A DNA stretch of 7,940 nt from Methanimicrococcus sp. (GTDB taxonomy: Archaea; Halobacteriota; Methanosarcinia; Methanosarcinales; Methanosarcinaceae): positions 1 through 7,940 of the forward strand of contig WRNK01000051.1 of the NCBI GenBank assembly GCA_009776675.1, read 5' to 3'. The notes beneath the pieces are model-generated. The model was not told where the DNA came from and searched no databases. It was given only the letters and a program-made list of their open reading frames with translations. Position numbers and translations under genes: made by a program. This document shows positions 1 through 6,948 of this stretch, in pieces; within the stretch, counting starts at the first letter, position 1; every line of letters starts with the position of its first letter.

Positions 1-1
1 T

Positions 2-1213
2 GATGAAGATGGCAACGGCAGGCCTGACGTCCTTGATACCTACTGGGATGTCATCTACAACGATAACGGCGGTAACGGCGATGGTCCTGCCACTGAAAAT
101 GTAGCTGTTCAAAACGGCTATGTTCTCAATACCACCACATTACCCACTCATGTACCGGACAGCGGTATTGATGTTGTCTTCGTTGGCTGGAGCACCACAA
201 ATGTTGCCACCATCCTAAGCAAGACGGACACCTTGCCGGTAACCATAACGCCAATTGTTGATATTGTCAACACGGACGTTACCGTCTATGCTGTTTGGGG
301 CTATGATGAAAACAGTGACAATGTTGCCGATATTTTGGAAGGAAAATACACACTCACTTACAACCTTAACGGCGGCACGGGCGGTCCCAGCCCGAACTCT
401 GTTGTCCATGTCAATGGTACCTATGCTCTTTCCACCACCGCTCCGACTCGCACGGGTGGTATTGTCTTCATCGGCTGGACAGCTACGCAGGACAATACTA
501 TCTACAGAATGAATGATACCACTGCTCCGATCACCATTCCGAATGTCAATATTAATGGTGCGAATGTCATAGTTCATGCGGTTTGGGGCTATGATGAAAA
601 CGGTAATGGTGTTGCTGATATCTTGGATCCAAAATACAGCCTGAATTACGACCTCAACGGCGGCAATGCAGGCACCGGTCCGATTCCAAACCCCGTTACG
701 ACTCTGGTTGACAACAAAATCTATACTCTCTCTACCACTGCCCCGACTCATGCTCAGGTCGGTGGTATTGATGTGGTTTTCATCGGCTGGACGGCATCAC
801 AGGATCTCACCACTTACCTCCGAAACGACACAGCTCCGATTACCATTACGCAAATTTACATCTCAGCTAATGCTGATGTCTATGCCGTTTGGGGCTTTGA
901 TGAAAACAGCAACGGTATTGCTGATGTTCTGGAACAGCCTGTTCGACCACCGGGCACCGGCTTTGGCAATGCAACGATTGTTCCATTCGGCGGCGGTGCA
1001 ATGCCCGACCCGCAACCTGACCCGCAGCCTGAACCACAGCCTGATGATATTCGTGTCAACGATAGCAATGCCTCCAACAACAGCAAAATAGATGATACTC
1101 CTCAAAAAGCAAGTTGGGTGACATCTCTCATATTGATTTCGCTCATCGTCCTTGATATCATCCTGTTTATGTATCGGAGAAAATATGGTGACCGAGTCTT
1201 CAATGAAAAATGA
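2..1213 (+). CDS. Membrane-anchored surface protein with InlB-type (Listeria-Bacteroides) repeats, 5' end outside the window
   Basis: The frame is open from base 2 to the TGA at 1211-1213, giving 403 visible residues; the true start lies upstream. I see three full repeats of about 96-102 residues. Each starts with a Y-x-L-x-Y-x-L-N-G-G-like strand, has a central STTAPT and VFIGWTA segment, and ends in AVWGYDENGNGVADILD. The NGG...GW pattern matches the Listeria-Bacteroides (InlB B) repeat family. The acidic D-x-N-x-N-G-x-x-D tail resembles calcium-binding thrombospondin type 3 or dockerin loops. After the repeats come a Gly/Pro linker, a Pro-Gln run (PDPQPDPQPEPQPDD, 1004-1048), a Ser/Asn-rich stretch, one hydrophobic segment (1112-1174) and a short basic tail starting RRK. 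This predicts an extracellular repeat stalk anchored by a C-terminal helix with a cytoplasmic tail. Adhesion is a family-based guess. No PGF-CTERM-type sorting motif is visible. The TTG at 233 is an internal Leu codon, not a start. Confidence 0.85.
   Translation, partial: DEDGNGRPDVLDTYWDVIYNDNGGNGDGPATENVAVQNGYVLNTTTLPTHVPDSGIDVVFVGWSTTNVATILSKTDTLPVTITPIVDIVNTDVTVYAVWGYDENSDNVADILEGKYTLTYNLNGGTGGPSPNSVVHVNGTYALSTTAPTRTGGIVFIGWTATQDNTIYRMNDTTAPITIPNVNINGANVIVHAVWGYDENGNGVADILDPKYSLNYDLNGGNAGTGPIPNPVTTLVDNKIYTLSTTAPTHAQVGGIDVVFIGWTASQDLTTYLRNDTAPITITQIYISANADVYAVWGFDENSNGIADVLEQPVRPPGTGFGNATIVPFGGGAMPDPQPDPQPEPQPDDIRVNDSNASNNSKIDDTPQKASWVTSLILISLIVLDIILFMYRRKYGDRVFNEK
38..934 (+). repeat. Three tandem ~100-residue coding repeats of the surface protein
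   Basis: The repeats cover 38-340 (101 residues), 341-628 (96) and 629-934 (102). The end of a further copy lies at 2-37. Each ends in a related acidic loop: DEDGNGRPDVLD, DENSDNVADILE, DENGNGVADILD and DENSNGIADVLE. The copies are also similar in DNA, for example around the segments encoding VWGYDEN. They are therefore plausible substrates for recombination that changes repeat number. Repeats 2 and 3 match the InlB-type consensus best; repeat 1 is more diverged (VIYNDNGG). Confidence 0.85.
1112..1174 (+). other. C-terminal transmembrane segment of the surface protein
   Basis: About 21 hydrophobic residues (SWVTSLILISLIVLDIILFMY) precede RRK and a 12-residue tail. The positive charges after the helix favour the tail inside and the repeats outside the cell. 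An Asp lies within the helix, which is slightly unusual. Confidence 0.75.
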
Positions 1214-1214
1214 T

Positions 1215-1249
1215 AATGGGCGAAGAAGATGATTTCTTCTTCTCTCATT
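1215..1249 (+). terminator. Short hairpin S1 just after the surface protein stop; possible terminator or 3'-end structure
   Basis: The left arm 1215-1229 (AATGGGCGAAGAAGA) pairs with 1235-1249 (TCTTCTTCTCTCATT) over 15 positions, with one C-T mismatch and one G-U pair, around a five-base loop (TGATT). The inner eight pairs are perfect. It starts two bases after the TGA stop. No long T-run follows, so an intrinsic-terminator role is uncertain. Confidence 0.55.
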
Positions 1250-1270
1250 CCTTCAATAAAAACGATGGTG

Positions 1271-1301
1271 AATGAAGGAGATACCTCCTCCTTCTTTCAT
1301 T
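1271..1301 (+). repeat. Short hairpin S2, paired with long hairpin A
   Basis: The left arm 1271-1280 (AATGAAGGAG) pairs with 1292-1301 over ten positions, two of them G-U, around an 11-base CT-rich loop. It runs into a TTTT stretch. Its right flank (TTTCATTTTTGAAA) matches that of S3, which marks the two as copies of one element. Confidence 0.6.
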
Positions 1302-1378
1302 TTTGAAATAGATCATGACGGGAATAATCAAACGAGCAACACCATAGTTTGGTCATTCTTCTCACGATCTGTTCCATA
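1302..1378 (+). repeat. Long hairpin A of the array
   Basis: The arms 1302-1333 and 1347-1378 pair without gaps over about 32 positions with a handful of mismatches. The core is 1311-1333 against 1347-1369: 17 Watson-Crick pairs, 3 G-U pairs and 3 mismatches. The loop at 1334-1346 is GAGCAACACCATA. It is the most diverged of the four units. Confidence 0.7.
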
Positions 1379-1383
1379 AAAAC

Positions 1384-1412
1384 GAGTGAAGAAGACCCTC
1401 TCTTCTTCACTC
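1384..1412 (+). repeat. Short hairpin S3, perfect 12-bp stem followed by a T-run
   Basis: GAGTGAAGAAGA (1384-1395) pairs perfectly with TCTTCTTCACTC (1401-1412) around a CCCTC loop. TTTTT follows at 1414-1418. Viewed alone it looks like a textbook hairpin terminator on the plus strand. In context it is the first half of the S3+B compound unit. Confidence 0.75.
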
Positions 1413-1414
1413 AT

Positions 1415-1499
1415 TTTTGAAAGATGAGGTCATGGAATAACCAAAGGTACACACACACGATCAATTTGGTTATTTCTTTCATGATCTTATCTTTCAAAA
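1415..1499 (+). repeat. Long hairpin B of the array
   Basis: The outer stem pairs 1415-1433 with 1481-1499: 19 contiguous pairs including two G-U. After a four-base bulge (1477-1480) the stem continues as 1434-1445 with 1465-1476, 12 pairs including one G-U. The loop 1446-1464 holds a CACACACA run. This is the longest, most complete stem of the array, about 31 pairs. Confidence 0.8.
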
Positions 1500-1527
1500 T
1501 AGAACATTCCTGTCTTTGTTTTTTAAA

Positions 1528-1591
1528 GAGGCCATGAGGGGAATAACTGAATAAGCACACACATTCGTTTAGTTATTCCCCTCATGATCTT
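1528..1591 (+). repeat. Long hairpin C of the array
   Basis: CATGAGGGGAATAACT (1533-1548) and AGTTATTCCCCTCATG (1571-1586) form 16 perfect pairs. Four further inner pairs (1549-1552 with 1567-1570) include two G-U. Outside the core, a C-A mismatch is followed by four more pairs. The loop 1553-1566 is AAGCACACACATTC. Confidence 0.85.
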
Positions 1592-1630
1592 ATTTTTCAG
1601 GATAGGGTATTCTTATCTTTGTTTGTTTTT

Positions 1631-1699
1631 TAGAGGCTATGACAGGAATAACCAAATAAACAACACACCATCGTTTGGTTATTCCTCTCATAATCTTTG
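1631..1699 (+). repeat. Long hairpin D of the array
   Basis: The arms 1638-1657 and 1673-1692 pair over 20 positions with one internal C-C mismatch. A C-A mismatch at the same relative place as in unit C is followed outward by six more pairs, three of them G-U. The loop 1658-1672 is AAACAACACACCATC. Confidence 0.85.
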
Positions 1700-1847
1700 T
1701 ATTCATCATAAATGGCTTATCATTTTTTAAACAACAAAGTTGCCCGATGATCGCAAAAATTCAAATCCGTTCTGTTTTTAAGAATCAGGCCACACAATTT
1801 TTTAAATAAATGCCGATTTGACCCAAAATTTCGGGTTGCTGATTTTA
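1700..1847. other. Intergenic remainder between the hairpin array and the nadM 3' end
   Basis: No convincing open frame or RNA gene is visible. The only structure I note is a near-palindrome ACCCAAAATTTCGGGT at 1821-1836, which folds slightly better on the minus strand. It lies downstream of nadM on that strand and may help terminate the nadM transcript. Confidence 0.4.
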
Positions 1848-1850
1848 AAT

Positions 1851-1865
1851 TAAAAATAAAAAAAG
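1851..1865 (-). terminator. Oligo-T terminator after nadM
   Basis: Read on the minus strand, the bases directly after the nadM stop are CTTTTTTTATTTTTA. Archaeal RNA polymerase commonly terminates at T-runs of this kind without a hairpin. A weak palindrome at 1821-1836 follows farther downstream. Confidence 0.65.
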
Positions 1866-1866
1866 A

Positions 1867-2381
1867 TTATCGGTCGGTACCCGATACTCTTTTAATGCGG
1901 CAAATGCCGTCGATATTGCGGATCACACCCGCAACTGTTGGTGGAACAAATTTTTCCCACTCCCCCTTTTTGCTGTCAATCATGGATTGGCGAACAGCTG
2001 TTCCGGAATAAATATTTCGTTCATACATGGCAGGGCGGCGTACTTCGATGCCGGCTTCCATGAATAGCTGTATGACAAGCGGATTGTTGGAATAAACGAT
2101 GTCAAACTTTGGAGACATGGACTTGACGTGGGAGACCCATAAAGAGTTGTATTCAACATCTTCAAGAGGGATGATGTAGTGGCGAATCGGGAAGTCTTCC
2201 AGAGCCTTTAGAACCATCTCCACGCGCTCTCCCGCAGTAAACGGATCGCGTGTGGAGTGGCTTTTTTGAGCACTGCCAATACCAATTACAATTTCATCGA
2301 CTTCTTCTGCAATTGTTTTAATTATTTTGTCATGTCCCAAATGGTAGGGCTGAAAACGCCCGACATAGAATGCGCGAATCA

Positions 2382-2382
<1 letters not shown>
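1867..2382 (-). CDS. nadM: Nicotinamide-nucleotide adenylyltransferase, archaeal type (NMNAT)
   Basis: This 171-residue enzyme would transfer AMP from ATP to NMN to make NAD+ in the cytoplasm. The sequence carries the nucleotidyltransferase signature GRFQPYHLGH at residues 8-17. It also has the archaeal NMNAT block IGSAQKSHSTRDPFTAGER at 35-53, VYSNN at 96-100 and the late YSGTAVR motif at 125-131, where the family has an ISGT/YSGT-x-x-R nucleotide-binding element. The length fits the archaeal family, about 170-180 residues. The ATG at 2382 overlaps the TAA of mer by one base (TAATG), and a GAGG ribosome binding site lies seven bases upstream within mer. It is therefore probably cotranscribed and translationally coupled with mer. 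The product supplies a general cofactor, so no direct functional tie to mer is needed. A T-run follows the stop. Confidence 0.93.
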
Positions 2383-3419
<1,037 letters not shown>

Positions 3420-3420
<1 letters not shown>

Positions 3421-3500
3421 GTTTACGTTTACTCATGGCGTTTTATATTTGCTTATTGTGTTTTACGTTCATTTATGACGTTTATGTTTTTATTCTATTG
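3420..3500. repeat. Imperfect tandem duplication of ~40 bp in the mer/elp3 divergent promoter region
   Basis: TTTACGTTTACTCATGGCG (3422-3440) recurs as TTTACGTTCATTTATGACG from 3462. The likeness extends over a unit of roughly 40 bp, each ending in TATTG (near 3459 and 3500). Both units carry an A/T run resembling a TATA box on the minus strand. It could be a duplicated promoter or operator for mer. Confidence 0.55.
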
Positions 3501-3508
3501 TCACAGAA

Positions 3509-3517
3509 CTTATATAT
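3509..3517 (+). promoter_or_regulatory. Candidate TATA box for elp3
   Basis: The bases CTTATATAT follow the purine-rich AGAA, which could serve as a BRE. A start of transcription about 25 bases downstream, near 3540, would leave a leader of about 30 bases before the ATG at 3569. Confidence 0.55.
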
Positions 3518-3559
3518 CTATTTGAATGTGAATGAAATCGAACAACTTCAACTTTAACA

Positions 3560-3564
3560 GTGAT
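3560..3564 (+). promoter_or_regulatory. elp3 ribosome binding site (GTGAT)
   Basis: GTGAT complements the ATCAC near the 3' end of archaeal 16S rRNA and lies four bases before the ATG at 3569. It overlaps an in-frame GTG at 3560, which has no ribosome binding site of its own. I therefore treat this GTG as part of the signal rather than the start. Confidence 0.5.
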
Positions 3565-3568
3565 TTTG

Positions 3569-5323
3569 ATGAGCTTACAAGAATTCGATATATCTGATGA
3601 CCTTTTTAATCAAGCCTGCCGAGAGATTCTTCAATCGGTCATGTCCGGTGAAATCGAATCGGAAAAAGAATTGGCTCAAGTGAAAAAAAAGATATGCAAA
3701 AGATACAAACTCAGCTCACTTCCAAGCAATGGCGACATCATTCTTAGCGGAAATCCTGATGAGAAAAAAGCGGTTCGGGATATTTTGCAGCGTAAACCGG
3801 TGCGTACAATCTCAGGCGTTGCAGTTTTGGCTGCAATGACTTCGCCTGCCCCCTGCCCGCACGGCAAATGCCTGCCCTGCCCGGGCGGACCGGACTCAAC
3901 TTTTCACTCGCCTCAAAGCTATATGGGACGAGAGCCGGCAGCGATGCGTGCCTTTGAATTTCGTTTTGACCCATACCAGCAAGTCAGCTCTCGCCTAAAG
4001 CAGCTGAACACAATCGGTCACGATGTTTCAAAAGCCGAACTTATTGTCATGGGCGGGACATTTTCGGCACGCTCCATTGATTATCAAGAATGGTTCGTCA
4101 AACGTTGTTTGGAAGCCATGAACGATTACGATGAATATGACGGCTGCGGCAAATCTGAGGAATCTGAAGAATACAAGAATCATGGCGCCTCTGTCGGAAA
4201 AAAATGGCAGCAATCTGCTGCATCTTGCGGCACGTCGCCGGAATCTGCCTACATTTCCTTAGAAGATGTCCAAAAAGCGAATGAAACGGCTTATGTCCGA
4301 AATGTCGGAATGACACTGGAAACCCGCCCGGACTGGGCAAAAGAAGAGCACATTGATGAATTTTTAAAACTCGGCGGCACAAAAGTCGAACTCGGCGTTC
4401 AAAGTGTTTTTGAAGATGTCCTTTTGAAAATGAATCGCGGTCACACCGTTTCAGAAACGGCTGCCGCCAACCGCCGACTGCGTGACAGCGGCTTTAAAGT
4501 CGGTTTTCACATGATGCCCGGATTGTTTGATACCGATATGGATCGGGATGTCCTCGGCTTTAAAATGCTTTTTGAAAATCCTGATTTTAAGCCGGATTAT
4601 TTGAAAATTTATCCGACGCTCGTTACGGAAGGGACAAAATTGTGCGAGATGTGGCAAAACGGAGAATATAAACCCCTTGATGATGAAAACGGTCCCCTGC
4701 TTATTTCCAAAATCAAAGAACTTTTGCCGAAATGGACGCGCCTTCAGCGTATTCAGCGGGATATTCCCGCCGATCAAATTTTAGCCGGCATTCAAAAAAG
4801 CAATTTGCGTCAAAATGCCGAAGATCTTCTTCACGCCCGCGGCGGCAAATGCAAATGTATCCGCTGTCGGGAAGTGGGTCACAATATTTTAAAAGGCAAT
4901 TCGCCTCTACCGGAAAACATTCAGCTGCTCGTTGAAAAATATGATTCTTGCGGCGGTTTAGAGCATTTCATATCCTTTGAAGACTTGAAAGCCGATGTTT
5001 TGATCGGATTCCTTCGACTTCGTTTTTTAAATTCGCCCCACCGCCCCGAGATAAAAAACACGGCGATGGTTCGCGAACTTCACGTTTACGGGGCACTCAC
5101 GCCGATTGGCGAAACCGCAGAGACACTTTCCGCACCGCTTGCGGATAACAGCCGTGCCTGGCAGCACCGCGGTTATGGAAAAGAGCTGCTTCAAAAAGCC
5201 GAAGAAATAGTGTCAGACGGTGGATTTGAAAAAATCGCCGTGATCAGCGGTATCGGGGTTCGTGAATATTATCGAAAATACGGGTATGAATTTGACGGGA
5301 CTTATATGATAAAAAAATTGTGA
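3569..5323 (+). CDS. elp3: Elp3-type tRNA uridine-34 carboxymethyltransferase (radical SAM plus GNAT)
   Basis: Archaeal Elp3 acts without the other Elongator subunits and installs a carboxymethyl group at C5 of wobble uridine 34 in tRNA, using SAM and acetyl-CoA. From the ATG the protein has 584 residues. The radical SAM part has Cys96, Cys101 and Cys104 in TSPAPCPHGKCLPCPGGP for the 4Fe-4S cluster, then VMGGTF (160-165), ETRPDW (251-256), GGTKVELGVQS (269-279) and YLKIYPTLVTEGT (344-356). A Cys-rich RGGKCKCIRCREVGH (424-438) follows, probably the zinc-binding linker. The C-terminal acetyltransferase domain shows ELHVYG (503-508), the acetyl-CoA loop QHRGYGKEL (532-540) and YYRKYGY (567-573). 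The protein seems longer than the roughly 520-550 residues I expect, mainly from a Glu/Ser/Lys-rich insertion at about 184-227. In-frame GTG 3560 would add three residues. The gene is divergent from mer and convergent with thiDN. Confidence 0.95.
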   Translation: MSLQEFDISDDLFNQACREILQSVMSGEIESEKELAQVKKKICKRYKLSSLPSNGDIILSGNPDEKKAVRDILQRKPVRTISGVAVLAAMTSPAPCPHGKCLPCPGGPDSTFHSPQSYMGREPAAMRAFEFRFDPYQQVSSRLKQLNTIGHDVSKAELIVMGGTFSARSIDYQEWFVKRCLEAMNDYDEYDGCGKSEESEEYKNHGASVGKKWQQSAASCGTSPESAYISLEDVQKANETAYVRNVGMTLETRPDWAKEEHIDEFLKLGGTKVELGVQSVFEDVLLKMNRGHTVSETAAANRRLRDSGFKVGFHMMPGLFDTDMDRDVLGFKMLFENPDFKPDYLKIYPTLVTEGTKLCEMWQNGEYKPLDDENGPLLISKIKELLPKWTRLQRIQRDIPADQILAGIQKSNLRQNAEDLLHARGGKCKCIRCREVGHNILKGNSPLPENIQLLVEKYDSCGGLEHFISFEDLKADVLIGFLRLRFLNSPHRPEIKNTAMVRELHVYGALTPIGETAETLSAPLADNSRAWQHRGYGKELLQKAEEIVSDGGFEKIAVISGIGVREYYRKYGYEFDGTYMIKKL

Positions 5324-5340
5324 GACGGTTTCGTTACGCT

Positions 5341-5356
5341 TTCTCATTTCTTTTTT
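5341..5356 (+). terminator. T-rich terminator of elp3, overlapping the thiDN stop
   Basis: The bases TTCTCATTTCTTTTTT begin 18 bases after the elp3 TGA. Only 31 bases separate the two convergent stops, so the elp3 transcript probably ends inside the 3' end of thiDN. Confidence 0.5.
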
Positions 5357-6803
5357 ATTTCTTTCTCATTTCATTACAAATCCGAATCACTTTATAAGCC
5401 GCATCAAACGCATCTGTCCCAAGAACACGAAGAACGCCTTCTTTTCCAAAACCGCCGGTTTCATAAACAATGTCGGGAACCTGTTGTGTCTTTTCAATAA
5501 CGGACCATGTGCCCCATTCTTTTGCTGCGTCAAAATCGTTTGGCTCATCATCTCTGATAAACGAGGGGGCGGTCAGACCTGCATTTTGGCAGCTTTCAAT
5601 AATTTTGGGGGAATATTTTAAATTAATACAGGCACAGACGGTTTCATCAAATTCTTGGACAGACCGAATAACTTTGGAGAGGTTGGAACCGGAACCAAAA
5701 GCCGGTGTTCCGATGCTTTCTGCCGTTAACTTTCCTGTTTTGTCCTTGACTTTACGGATTCGACCCGGGAAGGCGGCTGTTGCCGATAAAAATGTTCCAA
5801 AACTGTCGTATGTATTTTCTGTTTGACAAGCTTGCTGATTTGGATACATTTTGGAGGCATAATAATCGTTATGGACTGTGTTTTTGAAAATGTCGGGCAA
5901 ACTCATGGCGATGTTGGTTCCGACTTCAGGGATAAGCTCCGGAAAAAGCGGATCGGCTTTTAAAACATCATAAGCGGTTAAAATGTTTTCAATAATATTG
6001 GCACGCATGCTTTTAATAACGGTGCTTCCGATCGGGTTTACCGGTGAGACGCCGCCGCCGACGCGCTCGGAATAAAGAATTGCATGGACGACAAATTCTT
6101 TTGCCAAACGGCAGGCTTGTTTTGGAGGATAGCCGCGCGCCAGATAAGCCGTCAGGGCGGAAGAATAGGTGCAGCCGGTTCCGTGCGTTCCGCCTTTGAC
6201 AAAAGTGCCGTGAAGAAGCGTGAATTCATCTTTTTTGGAATCATAAACAATGTCTGTTGCTTCTAAATGACCGCCGGTGACGATGACATAGGAAACGCCG
6301 CTTTTTGCAATTTTTTGAGCCGCCGCTTTGGCATCTTCGGTGGTTTGAATCGTCATGCCGGAGAGGATTTCGGCTTCAAAGACATTTGGTGTTACGGCAA
6401 ACGCTGCCGGAAGCAATTCTTTGGCGAGCATTTGAACAGCCTCTTTTTGAAGCAGTTCGCCGCCGGCTTCAGCTGCCATAACAGGATCTACAATGAGGGG
6501 GATTTTATGTTCTTTGATTTTTTCTGCAACAAATGTGACGATTTGAGGTGAGGAGAGCATACCGGTTTTGGCATATGCCACATTAAAATCAGACAAAATC
6601 GAATCCAGTTGCGTACCAATCGTTTCAATCGGAATATCAAAAACGGCTTGAACGCCGGTTGTGTTTTGCGATGTGACGGAGGCGAGGACGCACGTTCCGT
6701 GAACACCAAGTGCAGCAAACGTTTTTAAATCAGCTTCAATGCCGGCGCCGCCGCCGGAGTCGCTGCCGGCAATTGTCATCACACATTTTTTCTTTTCTGT
6801 CAT
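5355..6803 (-). CDS. thiDN: Bifunctional HMP/HMP-P kinase and thiamine phosphate synthase (ThiD-ThiN fusion)
   Basis: The 482-residue protein has two parts. ThiD, about 1-270, phosphorylates hydroxymethylpyrimidine and its monophosphate. It shows TIAGSDSGGGAGIEADLKTF (10-29), SVTSQNTTGVQ (42-52), VDPVM (105-109) and the ribokinase-type GTHGTGCTYSSA (205-216) with the catalytic-site Cys211. ThiN, about 275-482, joins HMP-PP and thiazole phosphate and replaces ThiE in many archaea. It shows EVGTNIAMSLP (293-303), FPGRIRKVKDK (345-355), FGSGSNLSKVIRSV (369-382), NLKYSPK (394-400), DIVYETGGFGKEG (444-456) and VLRVLGTD (457-464). Compared with the ThiN pattern I recall, about 30 residues appear inserted between LPDIFKNTV and AAFPGRI. 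The start at 6803 is supported by AGAGAGGAC with GAGG eight bases upstream; Met9 is a less likely alternative. The gene stands alone behind a long purine-rich leader. No thiamine riboswitch is recognisable. Confidence 0.94.
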   Translation of the reverse strand: MTEKKKCVMTIAGSDSGGGAGIEADLKTFAALGVHGTCVLASVTSQNTTGVQAVFDIPIETIGTQLDSILSDFNVAYAKTGMLSSPQIVTFVAEKIKEHKIPLIVDPVMAAEAGGELLQKEAVQMLAKELLPAAFAVTPNVFEAEILSGMTIQTTEDAKAAAQKIAKSGVSYVIVTGGHLEATDIVYDSKKDEFTLLHGTFVKGGTHGTGCTYSSALTAYLARGYPPKQACRLAKEFVVHAILYSERVGGGVSPVNPIGSTVIKSMRANIIENILTAYDVLKADPLFPELIPEVGTNIAMSLPDIFKNTVHNDYYASKMYPNQQACQTENTYDSFGTFLSATAAFPGRIRKVKDKTGKLTAESIGTPAFGSGSNLSKVIRSVQEFDETVCACINLKYSPKIIESCQNAGLTAPSFIRDDEPNDFDAAKEWGTWSVIEKTQQVPDIVYETGGFGKEGVLRVLGTDAFDAAYKVIRICNEMRKK

Positions 6804-6928
6804 GTTTTGTCCTCTCTCTATTTCTCTATTCCTTTGTCTTCTTTATCCTTTATTCCTATCTTTTGTCTTCTTTATTTTCTGTCTTCTTTATTTTTCATCA
6901 TCTTTATTTTTTGTCTCTAGTCTGAGAG
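6804..6928 (-). promoter_or_regulatory. Long purine-rich leader of thiDN with three copies of an 11-mer
   Basis: If transcription starts from the TATA box at 6949-6959, the leader is about 125 bases. Read on the minus strand, the part nearest the gene (about 6804-6915) is almost all A and G with scattered T. TAAAGAAGACA occurs exactly three times, matching plus-strand TGTCTTCTTTA at 6835-6845, 6864-6874 and 6880-6890. Other short purine blocks such as AATAAAG surround them. I see no strong hairpin, so it should stay largely unstructured. It could be a protein-binding or translation-enhancing leader, or just low-complexity drift. Open frames on the plus strand here are a by-product of the C/T bias. 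Confidence 0.5.
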
Positions 6929-6948
6929 TTTGCCGCATTAATCCTCAA

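Larger units (their letters stand above)
1215..1699 (+). repeat. Array of seven hairpins in tandem units (short S1-S3, long A-D), candidate structured RNA or palindromic repeat array
   Basis: This gene-free stretch follows the surface protein stop directly. Four long hairpins (A 1302-1378, B 1415-1499, C 1528-1591, D 1631-1699) share a GGAATAA-containing left arm at about 1321, 1434, 1540 and 1645, so the spacing is 113, 106 and 105 bp. The right arms read TTTGGTTATTCC-like followed by TCATGATCT-like sequence. Short hairpins S1 (1215-1249), S2 (1271-1301) and S3 (1384-1412) precede or separate A and B. S2+A and S3+B form a duplicated compound unit that begins ATAAAAACGA. C and D share a different T-rich leader ending in GAGGC. 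Loops are rich in C and A in all four long hairpins. I do not recognise a named family. It could be a 3' UTR, a small RNA, or an archaeal relative of the REP/BIME type of palindromic repeat. Confidence 0.8.

Noticed and set aside
215..751. Long open frame on the minus strand across the surface protein repeats
   Set aside because: It mirrors the repetitive composition of the plus-strand gene, has no recognisable domain and repeats with the same period as the real protein.
1302..1699. CRISPR array
   Set aside because: The repeating unit is itself a 70-85-base hairpin with diverged copies. There are no short identical direct repeats separated by unique spacers, and no cas genes are present.
3560..3568. 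GTG at 3560 or TTG at 3566 as the elp3 start
   Set aside because: Neither has an upstream ribosome binding site, whereas GTGAT at 3560-3564 is well placed to serve the ATG at 3569. The difference is only three residues.
6922..6928. CTGAGAG, a fragment of the thiamine pyrophosphate riboswitch consensus, near thiDN
   Set aside because: It lies on the plus strand, while thiDN is on the minus strand. The other conserved riboswitch blocks are absent on both strands.
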